NCBI GenBank assembly: GCA_963843465.1
Contig: CAWJKP010000001.1
Coordinates: forward strand, 1,116,001-1,180,000
Direction of reading: 5' to 3'
Length of the DNA stretch: 64,000 nucleotides
Origin: CAWJKP01 sp963843465
GTDB taxonomy: Bacteria; Planctomycetota; Planctomycetia; Pirellulales; Thermoguttaceae
The notes under the pieces are model-generated. The model was given only the letters and a program-made list of their open reading frames with translations, was not told where the DNA came from and searched no databases. Below are positions 49,677-58,943 of the stretch, piece by piece. A program made the translations under genes and the position numbers. How positions within the stretch are numbered: position 1 is the first letter of the stretch; each line of letters opens with the position of its first letter.

Positions 49677-50523
49677 CTACACTCCCTGTTTCCAGGGGCT
49701 TCCCTCGGCCGGGGCCGGCTCGCTCTCCGGTTGGAACGCGGCGACGATCCGCCGATCGCGCCCGACGGCGGCCAAGGCCCCATGGAGGCTCCGCAACAGC
49801 AGCCCGCCGTCCAGACCCAGGCCCAACATCTGGAACCCCTGCTGCCGCCGCTCCAGGAGGTTCTCATTTCCGCTGGCAACCACGCCGCAATGTTTGCCGG
49901 CGGCGCGGATGGCATCCTTGGCGGCGAGGATTTGCTCGGCCACGCCCGGCCCCTCCCATTGGCCCCGGTAACCGGCCGAGGAGGAATAGTCCGCCGGGCC
50001 GAAGAAGAAAAGGTCGACGCCGCTGACCGAGAGCATGGATGGGATGTTCCTGCCGCCTTGCACCGACTCGATGATCGGCACCACCAGGACGTGCTCGTTG
50101 GCTTCGCTGGTGTGCTCGACAAAGCATTGCCCCCAACAGGTGGCTCGCTCGGCGCCGATTCCCCGGACGCCCTCAGGCGGATACTTCGCGAAGGCCACGG
50201 CCTGGCGCAACTGCCCGGCCGATTCGATCCAAGGCACGACTACGCCGTCAGCGCCGATGTCCAAAGCCCGCTTGACCAACCCCGTATTCACTTCCGCCAC
50301 TCGGACCAGGGCCACGGTGTCGCTGCGGACCGTCGCGCGGAGGTGCTCAACAATCTCCTTCCAGTCCAGGTGCCCGTGCTCGGCGTCGATCACGATCCAA
50401 TCCAGCCCCAAGGCAACGGCCATCTCGCTGATGCTCGGTGCCTCCAGGGTGATCCACAGGCCGTAAACCGGCTGATCGGCAGCCACTTTGCCGCGGAGCC
50501 TTCGAATCGCGGAACGTCTTCAC
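49677..50523 (-). CDS. HpcH/HpaI-family class II aldolase (frameshift near the start)
   Basis: About 281 residues. The GTG at 50521-50523 overlaps the stop of the upstream hydrolase fragment (GTGA) and reads MKTFRD; removing one base at 50505-50506 continues into LRGKVAADQPVYGLWITLEA, which suits the family's FRxRLRxGxPLxGLW start. A shorter GTG at 50484-50486 needs no correction. Motifs: WIVIDAEHGHLDWKE (catalytic His), VALVRVAEVN (phosphate/carboxylate Arg), VVPWIESAGQLRQAV, VVPIIESVQG (metal Glu) and VDLFFFGPADYSSSAG (metal Asp). These enzymes cleave 2-keto-3-deoxy sugar acids to pyruvate and an aldehyde; the rhamnonate member (RhmA) yields lactaldehyde. The aldehyde product would explain the shell protein. 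Confidence 0.82.
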
Positions 50524-50650
50524 CAATGCGCTTTCAAATGATCCAAGAAATAGCAATAGTTCTCGTACGGGACACTCGGCGTGACACTGCGATCGAGCAT
50601 CGGTACATGACCACGATCGTACCAGACCGCCACACACGATGCCACCCAAC
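50520..50650 (-). pseudogene. C-terminal fragment of an alpha/beta hydrolase upstream of the aldolase
   Basis: The minus frame reads VAVWYDRGHVPMLDRSVTPS, then VPYENYCYFLDHLKAHW and TGA (50520-50522). The GHVPM motif would carry the catalytic His of an S9/dienelactone-type hydrolase. Its stop overlaps the aldolase GTG by four bases, so it was part of the same operon. Everything upstream of the last 40 residues is missing. Confidence 0.5.
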
Positions 50651-50664
50651 CCCCAACCTAGGGG

Positions 50665-50790
50665 CTATTTCGGCGGCAGTGCGTCCTTGTCAACCACCTG
50701 GTGCTCCGACGGCTTATCTTTGGGGTCCATCGTGGCCCTGGCGTTTCTTGGCCGGTTCTTTGGGCCTGGCCGATCGCTGAGCTTACGTCC
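50665..50790 (-). pseudogene. Unidentified C-terminal-like tail
   Basis: A short minus frame ending in TAG at 50665-50667 reads KLSDRPGPKNRPRNARATMD then PKDKPSEHQVVDKDALPPK. The charged, proline-rich text resembles the cytoplasmic tail of a transporter, which would suit this operon, but I cannot name it. Given its position it is likely another eroded operon member. Confidence 0.3.
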
Positions 50791-50793
50791 ACA

Positions 50794-50809
50794 TTGCAAA
50801 CGTTTTCAA
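50794..50809. promoter_or_regulatory. LacI-family operator-like palindrome upstream of the BMC cluster
   Basis: TTGCAAACGTTTTCAA contains TGCAAACGTTTTCA, an exact match to the LacI/CcpA-type half-site consensus TGNAANCGNTTNCA. It lies upstream of the minus-strand BMC cluster and downstream of the GH5-like gene. The same 16 bases recur inverted at 58398-58413. No LacI regulator gene is in the window. Confidence 0.5.
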
Positions 50810-50886
50810 TTATCTGTCAGCAGCAATGCCCAACCGCTGACAGCAGGGCGCTAGAAGTCCGCTCGGGCGACAGGTTGGAACCAGTC

Positions 50887-52275
50887 CTACATGAGGCGAA
50901 CGCCCATTGCGATATCCTCCTCATACGAGGGCACGGGCAGGGTGGCTTGTGAGCCGGGATGATTGATAACTTGCTCGGCTTCGGTCCGGCCGGTTTTCGT
51001 GTTGAGCCAACGGACCTGGTATCGGCCGGCAGGAAGGTCCAGCACGAGCGTCGAGAGGCCCGGCCCGCGGACGTACACCGCGTATTGCCGCCCCTTCCAG
51101 ACCATCGCGCGGGCGGTTACCTTCCCGGGCAGCGGGCCGCGGACCACGGAAGGATCGGGCATCATCTTGACGAAATCGAAGCCCTCCAGGAAGCTCTTGA
51201 GGATCGCCAGTTGGGCGCGAAGCGTGCGCCCGCCGCCGCCGGAAGCGCGGGGCACTGCGGTGCCGTCGGGCTGGGCTGGCGTGAACGAGTAGTCGAGGTT
51301 GTCGTACGCGCCGCCGCCGGCCAGGAGGAAATCCCAGCCCTCGGCACGGTAGGTGAAGTCGGCGGCGCCCCTGAAGCCCGTCTCGTCGTCGGCGATGGCC
51401 TTGTTCAGGCCGAAGTTGGCCGTCACGGCGTCGGGCGGGGTGGCGTAGTGGAAGTTGAAGATCGACACGCCCGGCGCCGGACGCTCGATCCTCTGCGACC
51501 CGTTGGCGATGTTCTGCGCAATCAGGTGGCGGTACGGAGCCCCGCGCTCCGCGTCGGCAATGGCCGCGGCGATGCGATACTGCCACTCGCGGGTCACGCC
51601 GCCGAAATAGGGCTCGTTACAGACCTCGAAATAGACGTTGTCGAAGCCTGCCAGCTCGCCGACGATCTTCCGCGCCAAGGTCTCGTGGAGGGCCAGCAGC
51701 TCGGGGCGCCTGGTCGTGTAAACCTCGGTCCGGGAAACGCCGCCGATGCGGTTGACGTTGTTCGCGGCATTCATCGGGCTGAGCTTCCACAGCGAGTCCT
51801 CGTAGAACGGGCAGAAGAGGACCAGCTCGACGACGATCCCCCGCTTGCCGGCCTGGGCCACAAAATCCTTGCAGCGGGCGAAGTAGGCTTCATCCCACTG
51901 CGACAGATCGAAACGGTTGCCGCCGTTGGCGTAGCCCGGCGTCGCGCTGCGGGCCCAGGGGGCGATCAGCCGGCCCGCGGTCGGGGCCAGCGGGTTCCCG
52001 TGGATCCCGAACGAACGCTGGTCCTCGCAGTACACGCCGGAGAAAGTCCGCGTGAGGTTCAGGCCTCGGGCGTGCAACTCATCGAGGTAGCGGACGTAGT
52101 CGAAGTCAAGATTCAGCACCGCACCGTAATGCTCGGTTGAGCCAACCAGCACCGTGGGCCGACCGCGGAAGAGGAAATAGTGCGGATTGTCCGGGTGTAA
52201 CCCGATCGGTGGTCCGGCCGCGACCGCGCCGGGAAGCAGGGTCAATCCGAGGAGGGCGACGATCGCTGGCGACAT
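50887..52275 (-). CDS. Secreted GH5-like (clan A) glycoside hydrolase
   Basis: 462 residues; ATG 52273-52275, signal peptide MSPAIVALLGLTLLPGAVAA. The barrel begins with IGLHPDNPHYFLFRGRPTVL and LVGSTEHYGAV, the opening seen in DUF4038-like and cellulase-like enzymes. VYFEVCNEPYFGG carries the acid/base Glu (NEP) and IADDETGFRG the nucleophile Glu. The last 90 residues are a beta-sandwich (VLDLPAGRYQVRWLNTKTGR) of the collagen-binding-like type that follows such barrels. Probably an exported retaining glycosidase; substrate not inferable. Intact. Confidence 0.75.
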   Translation of the reverse strand: MSPAIVALLGLTLLPGAVAAGPPIGLHPDNPHYFLFRGRPTVLVGSTEHYGAVLNLDFDYVRYLDELHARGLNLTRTFSGVYCEDQRSFGIHGNPLAPTAGRLIAPWARSATPGYANGGNRFDLSQWDEAYFARCKDFVAQAGKRGIVVELVLFCPFYEDSLWKLSPMNAANNVNRIGGVSRTEVYTTRRPELLALHETLARKIVGELAGFDNVYFEVCNEPYFGGVTREWQYRIAAAIADAERGAPYRHLIAQNIANGSQRIERPAPGVSIFNFHYATPPDAVTANFGLNKAIADDETGFRGAADFTYRAEGWDFLLAGGGAYDNLDYSFTPAQPDGTAVPRASGGGGRTLRAQLAILKSFLEGFDFVKMMPDPSVVRGPLPGKVTARAMVWKGRQYAVYVRGPGLSTLVLDLPAGRYQVRWLNTKTGRTEAEQVINHPGSQATLPVPSYEEDIAMGVRLM

Positions 52276-52451
52276 GAGCTATCTCCAGAGCACGGTTGAG
52301 GTGAATTAGGGCAAGGCTCCTACCGGCAACCCTTGATCTTGTATTGTCCGTGCCGGACTGTCGAGCGCCAAGGTTGACAAGGGGACCACGGTAGCGCATC
52401 ATCGGAGTGCATCCCCTACGCTCCCAACGATCCCGCCTGGAGAGTCAGCCA

Positions 52452-54742
52452 GTGAATGCTTCACCACAGCAACTCGCGGCTGCGTTTTCGATCCTGGTGT
52501 TGAGCGGACTGGGCGTGTCGACGTTGCCTGCTTCTGCTGCAGGAACCGAGGAGTGGCAGCCGGCCAAGGTCCCCTTGACGACCCGCTGGGGAAGAGCCGT
52601 TTCGCCGGCCCGCGTGCTGTCGGAATATCCTCGACCGCAAATGACCCGCACCGCATGGCTGAGCTTTGACGGACTATGGGACTATGCGGTCACCGGCAAG
52701 GACACCGCTGCGCCGAAGACGTATCAGGGCAAGATCCTCGTGCCCTTTCCCATCGAATCGGCCCTGTCGGGCGTTCATAAGAGCTTCGACGGCAACAGCC
52801 GGCTCTCGTACCGGCGAAGTTTCGAGGTGCCCAAGGCGTGGGCCGCCCAACGCATCCTGCTCAATTTCGGCGCCGTGGATTGGGAAGCGGTCGTGCTGGT
52901 CAACGGCAGGCAGGTCGGGCGCATCGAGGGGGCTTCGACGCCTTCACCTTCGATATTACCGACGCGTTAACGGCCCAGGGACCGCAGGAGCTGACGGTCT
53001 CCGTGGTCGACGCAACGGGAGGCGGCCAGGCCAAGGGCAAGCAGTGCGCCGGAAGCCTGGCGGCCCTCGGCACGCTGGCCTACACCGCCGCGTCGGGCAT
53101 CTGGCAGACCGTATGGATCGAACCGGTGCCGCGAGCGAGCATCGCTAAGCTGCGGATAACGCCCGACGTGGATCGCGGCGTCGTGCGACTGACGGCGCTG
53201 GTCCGCGGCGCAACTGGCGCCGATTCGGTCGAGGCCATCGTCCGGGAAGGAGTCCGGGAAGTCGCCAGCGCGACCGGGAGGGCAGAAAGCGAGATCACCC
53301 TTGCGATTCCCCATCCCAAGCTCTGGTCGCCGGACGACCCGTTTCTGTACGACCTGAAGGTAACGCTCCGTCAGGCCGGCCAGCCGGTCGATTCCGTCGG
53401 CAGCTATTTTGGAATGCGGAAGATTAGCCTGGGAAAAGATGCAAAGGGCCAGGTCCGCATGATGCTCAACGGCCAGGCGGTGTTCCAGATCGGCCCGTTG
53501 GATCAAGGTTATTGGCCGGACGGAATTTATACGGCTCCTTGCGATGAAGCCCTCCGCTATGACATCGAAATGACTAAGAAGCTCGGCTTCAACGCCACGC
53601 GGAAGCACGTCAAGGTGGAACCGGATCGCTGGTATTACTGGTGCGACCGTTTGGGGTTGCTGGTCTGGCAGGACATGCCCAGCGGCGGAGGCCAGACCTC
53701 GCCGGCGGCGGCCCGGCAGTTCGAGGCCGAACTGAAGGCCATGGTCGAGGGTCTCGCCAACCATCCCGCGGTGATCATGTGGGTCATTTTCAACGAAGGA
53801 TGGGGCCAGTACGATACCGAGCGACTGACCGCCTGGGTCAAGCAACTCGATCCGACCCGGCTGGTCGACAGCGTAAGCTGCATGGCCCCGCCAGGCGTTG
53901 GCGACGTGATTGACGACCATCCCTACTGGGTCCCGCGGGCGCCGAAGCCGGACGGCCGCCGCGCGCTGGTGATCGGCGAATTTGGCGGCCGGGCGATGGT
54001 GGTACCGGGCCACGTGATCTCGGAAACGCGGGTTTTCGGCCACCCGGGCGGGACCGTGTTGGCCACCCCTTGGGAGCTTACGACGCATTATGTCCAACTT
54101 CTGCGCCACGTGTTTGAGGAAAAAGAGAAGAGCGGATTGAGCGCCGCCATCTGCACGCAGCTCACCGACATCGAAGGGGAGTGCAATGGGTTCTTGACCT
54201 ATGACCGCGCGGTGGTCAAGGTGAACCTCGATCAGGTGGCCGCCGCCAACCGGGGACAATTGCCGCGGCCCAAGCACTTCCACGCCCTCTCTCCTACGGC
54301 GGAAAAGCAGCCTGTGATATGGCGGTACACGACGAAGCGGCCGGCAGCGGACTGGTACAAGCCCGGATTCGACACCTCGACCTGGAACGAAGGCGCCGCT
54401 CCGTTCGGTGCCAGCCCGCGCGAGCGCACCGCCTGGAGAACGCCCAACGTCAGCATCCGCCGCGAGTTCGAGATCGGCAAGGAACCGCTCGTTATGCCGC
54501 AGTTGATCGCCCATCATGCCCTGGGCGCGGAGGTCTATATCAACGGCATCCTGGCGGCGAAACTGACCGGGTATACGATCGAGTATCAGGAGTACGAGAT
54601 CCGGCCGGAAGCCCGTGCGTCGTTGAGGCCGGGCAAGAACCTGCTGGCCGTCCACGCTTTTCACGACGGCAAGCAACAAATGATCGACGTCGGCGTGGTG
54701 GACCCCATGCCCCCGGAAACCACCACAGAGGTATCCCCGTGA
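52452..54742 (+). CDS. Secreted GH2-family beta-glycosidase (one frameshift)
   Basis: About 763 residues. GTG 52452 after GGAGAG is preferred, giving a signal peptide (QQLAAAFSILVLSGLGVSTL); an in-frame ATG at 52407 is possible. The sugar-binding jelly-roll (WLSFDGLWDYAVTG, RLSYRRSFEVPKAW) is split at the G run of 52928-52932; one more G gives IEGGFDAFTFDITD. The Ig-like domain and barrel follow: PSGGGQTSP, MWVIFNEGWGQYDT (acid/base Glu) and ALVIGEFGGRAM (nucleophile Glu). A C-terminal beta-sandwich ends the protein. GH2 enzymes with this spacing are beta-galactosidases, beta-glucuronidases or beta-mannosidases. The propeller gene starts 24 bases after its stop, suggesting one transcript. Confidence 0.85.
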
Positions 54743-54766
54743 TCCATGTCCGGGCAACCTAGGAAC

Positions 54767-57700
54767 ATGAAATACCCGCTGGCTTACCTGTTATTGTCGA
54801 GCCTGCTACCCGCGTCCCTAGCGACTGCCGAGGGGCCATCCACCTTGTCCCAATACCTGATCGAACTCTCCGGTCGCAAGACTGGAATCTGCTCCATGCC
54901 ACGATGCACAGATGGTCAGCTTGCCGTGGAGGTGGCGCACCACAGCAAGCTGCTGGTACATGTCATGAGCGAAAAGCCGGTGGAAGTGGCGGCGGCGCGG
55001 AAGGCCGCCGACGAGGCAGGGCTTCTCAACCGGACGGTTTACGTCGAGGAAGGCGGCGTCTCCAAAAACCCGTTGGCCGACTGGTGCGCGGATCTGCTGG
55101 TGATCCACGATGCGTCGGACTCGGACTTGGGCGCGATCGCACAGAAGGACGTGCGTCGTGTCTTGTCGCCTTATCGCGGCGTGGCCGTGGTGGGACGGGC
55201 AAGAGCCTTGGGCGCGGGTTTGACCCGGGCGCGGCTGGAGACGTGGCTCAAGGGACTGGCTGTTCCGGGCGGGAAAATTGTCGAAGACGATTTTGGCTTG
55301 TGGGCCGTGGCCACCATGCCACCGCTGGCCGGCGGAGACGACTGGACGCATTACGCCCATGGACCGGACCAGAACCGGCTTTCCGAGGACGCAGTGCTCA
55401 AGTGGCCCTACCTGCTGCAATGGACGGCCAAGCCCTATTACGACGGCAAGTTCGACATCGCTGTCGCCGCCGGAGGTCGCTTGTTTCGCGCCAATGTGAC
55501 GCTTGCCGTCGACAATTCCAAGCCGACCGACGGCATCATCGCCCGCAGCGCCTATAACGGACACGTCCTCTGGAAGCGGAAGATGGCCGACGATTTCGGC
55601 ACCTTCGGCTCGCTGCTGGTCGCCACGCCCGACGCCGTTTACGTGAAAGACAGCAACGGGGTGCTTTGCCTCGATGCCGAGACGGGCACGGAGCGGAAAC
55701 GCTTTTCCCTCTCCCGCGATCCGCAAATCGAGTGCCGCTGGCTGATGCTCCAGGACGGGGTCCTGGTCGCGGTCCTCGGCCAGCGGCCACACCTGCCGTC
55801 CTTGCGGCGTCTTCCCGACTCGCTAACGGACAGCACGGAAGGTGTGGGAGACACAAAGGAATACGGCAATGTTCCCCATCATTTCGCCGTCCAGCAGAAT
55901 TGGTTCCAGAATTACGATCGGGGCACGGAACTTGTCGCCCAGGATGCCCTGTCGGGCCAGGAACTGTGGCGACTCCCCGTCCCCGGCATTGACCCCGCCA
56001 AGACGGCGATCGCGGCCCACCGCCTCTTCTTCTATGCCGACCGCGCCTATGCGTCCTGCCTCGATCTGAAGACGGGCAAGGCGATCTGGAAGACGGATGC
56101 CCCCATCGCCAAGAAGCCGCTGGGCACGGGATGGAGCTTCACCTTCATGATCACCGAGAGGGTGGGCGCCTTGGCATCACCCGACGTGTACGTGATCAAT
56201 TCCTACAAGGACGGTCACTACCAGGCCTTTGCCGCCAAGGACGGAAAGACCCTCTGGGGCGGCGGGCATCGGCGCACCACGCAGATGTATCCCTGGGACG
56301 AGATGTACAAGTTGGGGAAAATGGCCTACCCGATCCTGCTCGACGACAAGATCCTCGACCGGGACGGGACCCTCTTCGATCCCCTAAGTGGAAAACGGAC
56401 CGGCGACAAACTACCTATTTCCTACCAGGGTTGCGGTTCCTTTTGCGTCTCGACGCATGCCGTCCATGGCATGTGCGGCACCGTCTACGACCGTGACGCC
56501 AAGGCCCGCATCCAAGCATCCGATAATTTCATGAAGGCCGCTTGCCTCTCCGGCGTGATCTGTGCCGACGGGCTCCTTTTCTCGGGACATGGAAACTGCT
56601 CGGGCTGCATGGAGTGGATCGGGCACATCGCATTCCGTTCGGCGGACGGAGCAATGGCCAACGAAGCGCGGGCCGCCGACCACCTCCTTCCCGGCAAACC
56701 CGCAGCCTCAGTGCCGCTCCCTTCCACCCCCTTGGACTGGCCCACCTACCGGGCCGACAACACGCGTTCGGGCTCCTCTCCCGCCACAGTCTCAGGCACG
56801 GCTCACCTACTCTGGACCTGGACCCCGAATCCTCCCTTCAACTACGAAGCCGAAGTCTACGCGGGCCTGGAGACGCAATCGACGCAAGCCGTCTGCGTGG
56901 GCGATCGCGTTTTCTTCGGCACGGCCGCCGGCTTCCTCCGCTGCCTGGATCGCAAGACCGGGCGGGAATCGTGGAACTATCCCACGGCCGGGCGGATCAT
57001 TTCCGCGCCGACTTTCTGGCAAGGCAAGCTCTACGCCGGCTGCGGCGACGGCTGCGTCTATTGCCTCAGCGCGGCCGACGGCAGCCTGCTGTGGCGATAC
57101 CGCGTGGCGCCCGTCCCGCGACGAATCATGGTCTATGGCCACTTGATGAGCGACTGGCCGATCAACGCCAACGTCCTCGTGCAGCCTTCGGCGACCGCGG
57201 GGCAAAGCGGCGCGGTGGTCTATGCCTCGGCCGGTCTTATCGGAGACACCGGCGGCTCGCTCCTCTGCGCCCTGGACGCCAGAACGGGGAAACCACGCTG
57301 GGAAACGCCTTTTGCCGATCACTCCGACACCGTCCCCTCGGCCACCGGACAAATGGCCTGGTACGACGGCAAACTCTGGTTGCACACCGGCGGCAGCGGG
57401 GTCTTCATCGTCGATCCCCTGACGGGCAAAGCCCTGCCGGCCATCGATTTCCACAAACTCGATCCCAAGATCGCGGGCGCTTACTGCCATTTCTATACCT
57501 ACGGGCAATCGCGCGGGCAGGATATCGGCATCCTTCCCGGCGGTTGGGTGGTCTTGGGCGGGAGGCAATTCTATCTGCCATCGAGCGTTCGCAGTCAACC
57601 GCGGAACACGGCCACCTTCCTCCGCGCCAGGCCGGACGGCACGCTCCCGGGCGCCAAAGGGTATCCGGACCTGGTCGAACTGACCAAAGGGCACGAGAGT

Positions 57701-58129
57701 GACTTCATTCCGGTTTGGGACGCCAACGAGGTGCTCTTGACCGGCAGACCGGCGGGATGGCAAATAGCTCCCTTGGTTCCATTCTATTGTCGCAACCCGG
57801 GAGAAGTTCTCGTCGCGTACGTGACGGCGCATCCCTATTCCGGCTTGCGGCGCGCGATCGACGCCGGTCTGTCGGGTCGGCCGGCGCTGCCCGACCGCTT
57901 GAAGCGAGGGCGTTTCCTCACCCCGCTCTTGGCCGGCAATGCGGTGGTCTTTTTCAGCGGCGACAGCGGCAATTGGCATGTCATGGCCGTGGGCCGGTCT
58001 AATGCCGCCTTGTTCTGGGACATGCGTATTCCGGCCCAGCCGGTGTTCGGCGGACTGTCCATGACCCGCGCCGGCGACGTGCTGGCGCCGCTGGTAGATG
58101 GTCGCGTGGTCTGCATCGGTGTCCCATGA
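54767..58129 (+). CDS. Secreted PQQ-like beta-propeller protein of 1120 residues
   Basis: ATG 54767 after AGGAAC; ATG 54746 is an alternative. Signal peptide MKYPLAYLLLSSLLPASLAT. The first 200 residues form an alpha/beta domain (SKLLVHVMSEKPVEVAAARK, LLNRTVYVEEGG, ADLLVIHD) resembling the methyltransferase-like fold that precedes such propellers in planctomycetes. Then PQQ-type W-motifs run through the rest: IARSAYNGHVLWKR, LCLDAETGTERK, AQDALSGQELWRL, CLDLKTGKAIWKT, LRCLDRKTGRESWN, CLSAADGSLLWRY and ALDARTGKPRWET. A cysteine cluster GNCSGCMEWIGH splits the two propeller halves. No cofactor ligands can be assigned. Follows GH2 by 24 bases; intact. Confidence 0.75.
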   Translation: MKYPLAYLLLSSLLPASLATAEGPSTLSQYLIELSGRKTGICSMPRCTDGQLAVEVAHHSKLLVHVMSEKPVEVAAARKAADEAGLLNRTVYVEEGGVSKNPLADWCADLLVIHDASDSDLGAIAQKDVRRVLSPYRGVAVVGRARALGAGLTRARLETWLKGLAVPGGKIVEDDFGLWAVATMPPLAGGDDWTHYAHGPDQNRLSEDAVLKWPYLLQWTAKPYYDGKFDIAVAAGGRLFRANVTLAVDNSKPTDGIIARSAYNGHVLWKRKMADDFGTFGSLLVATPDAVYVKDSNGVLCLDAETGTERKRFSLSRDPQIECRWLMLQDGVLVAVLGQRPHLPSLRRLPDSLTDSTEGVGDTKEYGNVPHHFAVQQNWFQNYDRGTELVAQDALSGQELWRLPVPGIDPAKTAIAAHRLFFYADRAYASCLDLKTGKAIWKTDAPIAKKPLGTGWSFTFMITERVGALASPDVYVINSYKDGHYQAFAAKDGKTLWGGGHRRTTQMYPWDEMYKLGKMAYPILLDDKILDRDGTLFDPLSGKRTGDKLPISYQGCGSFCVSTHAVHGMCGTVYDRDAKARIQASDNFMKAACLSGVICADGLLFSGHGNCSGCMEWIGHIAFRSADGAMANEARAADHLLPGKPAASVPLPSTPLDWPTYRADNTRSGSSPATVSGTAHLLWTWTPNPPFNYEAEVYAGLETQSTQAVCVGDRVFFGTAAGFLRCLDRKTGRESWNYPTAGRIISAPTFWQGKLYAGCGDGCVYCLSAADGSLLWRYRVAPVPRRIMVYGHLMSDWPINANVLVQPSATAGQSGAVVYASAGLIGDTGGSLLCALDARTGKPRWETPFADHSDTVPSATGQMAWYDGKLWLHTGGSGVFIVDPLTGKALPAIDFHKLDPKIAGAYCHFYTYGQSRGQDIGILPGGWVVLGGRQFYLPSSVRSQPRNTATFLRARPDGTLPGAKGYPDLVELTKGHESDFIPVWDANEVLLTGRPAGWQIAPLVPFYCRNPGEVLVAYVTAHPYSGLRRAIDAGLSGRPALPDRLKRGRFLTPLLAGNAVVFFSGDSGNWHVMAVGRSNAALFWDMRIPAQPVFGGLSMTRAGDVLAPLVDGRVVCIGVP

Positions 58130-58188
58130 GACCGTGCGGAAGGCAACCGGCCCAGAAGCGTTGGTTTCAATCTCGGCGTTGCGCTGTC

Positions 58189-58400
58189 TCAGAATAGCAG
58201 TGTAGGCGTATACAGTCCCGGGTCCTCCTGGGCCGCGTGGAAGACCCGCGTGCCCACGTAGTTGCCGAGCGATTCCCAAAAGGCACTGCCCACGTGCGAC
58301 TCGGTGAGTGCCACGCAATGGGGGAAGTGCCGTAAGAGCACGTCGCGGTAGAGCCACCGTAAGTTGGCGATGCAGTACCAGCCGGAGCTGCCGGCCGTTG
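58189..58400 (-). pseudogene. C-terminal fragment, possibly of a sugar isomerase
   Basis: The minus frame reads SGWYCIANLRWLYRDVLLRH, FPHCVALTESHVGSAFWESL and GNYVGTRVFHAAQ and ends with PGLYTPTLLF and a stop. The FPHHVAV...GHVGxALxEaxxxLG-like pattern recalls the C-terminal end of the L-fucose/L-arabinose isomerase superfamily, but this is a weak, unaided match. Upstream the homology fades at the operator-like palindrome at 58398. Confidence 0.35.
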
Positions 58401-58413
58401 AAAACGTTTGCAA
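58398..58413. promoter_or_regulatory. Second LacI-family operator-like palindrome
   Basis: TTGAAAACGTTTGCAA is the exact reverse complement of the site at 50794-50809 and matches TGNAANCGNTTNCA. It overlaps the upstream edge of the isomerase-like fragment. With that fragment truncated, it may be a displaced operator from a lost sugar gene. Confidence 0.45.
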
Positions 58414-58563
58414 ACTTTCCTCAGCGCGGCTCACGGCCGCGTCGAGCCGAAGGTCTCCTGCCGCTGGTCGAGTTGGCCACCGTTTTCGCCTGGGTCTCCT
58501 GATTTCCGTGTCACCCGTTGCCCCGGCCGGCAGCAGCAACGATGATCAGGGGCATGGCTATCG

Positions 58564-58731
58564 CACTCGGCGTTCCAGGGGCAAACGCCCGACAAGATGT
58601 ACTGCCAGAAGTGGGGCCATATCCCCAAGCAGCTTGGAGCCACTCGGCAACAGGTACACCAGGCACGGGCGGAAGCGAATCGGAAGTGTGACTGCGGGGC
58701 TTGCGCGCTGCGGGCTGCCAGCCGGAACTGA
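58564..58731 (+). mobile_element. C-terminal fragment of an rve-type transposase
   Basis: The frame reads HSAFQGQTPDKMYCQKWGHI, then PKQLGATRQQVHQARAEANR and KCDCGACALRA and a stop. The HSAFQGQTPDEMYFG opening is the usual end of an integrase-core transposase (after the DDE Glu), followed by its cysteine-bearing tail. The rest of the element is missing. It differs from the complete IS of this window, so a further IS type has visited. Confidence 0.6.
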
Positions 58732-58943
58732 AGCCGGCGGGCTCGATGCGTCACCTTGGTAGGAGCCAACGTGCGCTGGTCGCGGGTGGCGGGAGAGGAA
58801 ACCGGTGACTGGAGCTGAACCGCTCAGGGCCGAGCCGTCGCTGGCACCCCCCGTGATGCGGGGTAGCCGACGATAGTGGGACAACGTTGGCGAGAACTCG
58901 CGCAGAAAAGTGCAGAATGTCGTGGCAGACAGCTCGGCGGAAA

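Noticed and set aside
46269..50523. Calling the cluster a standard planctomycete fucose/rhamnose microcompartment
   Set aside because: No vertex protein, acylating aldehyde dehydrogenase, PduL, kinase or class II fuculose-phosphate aldolase is present in the window.
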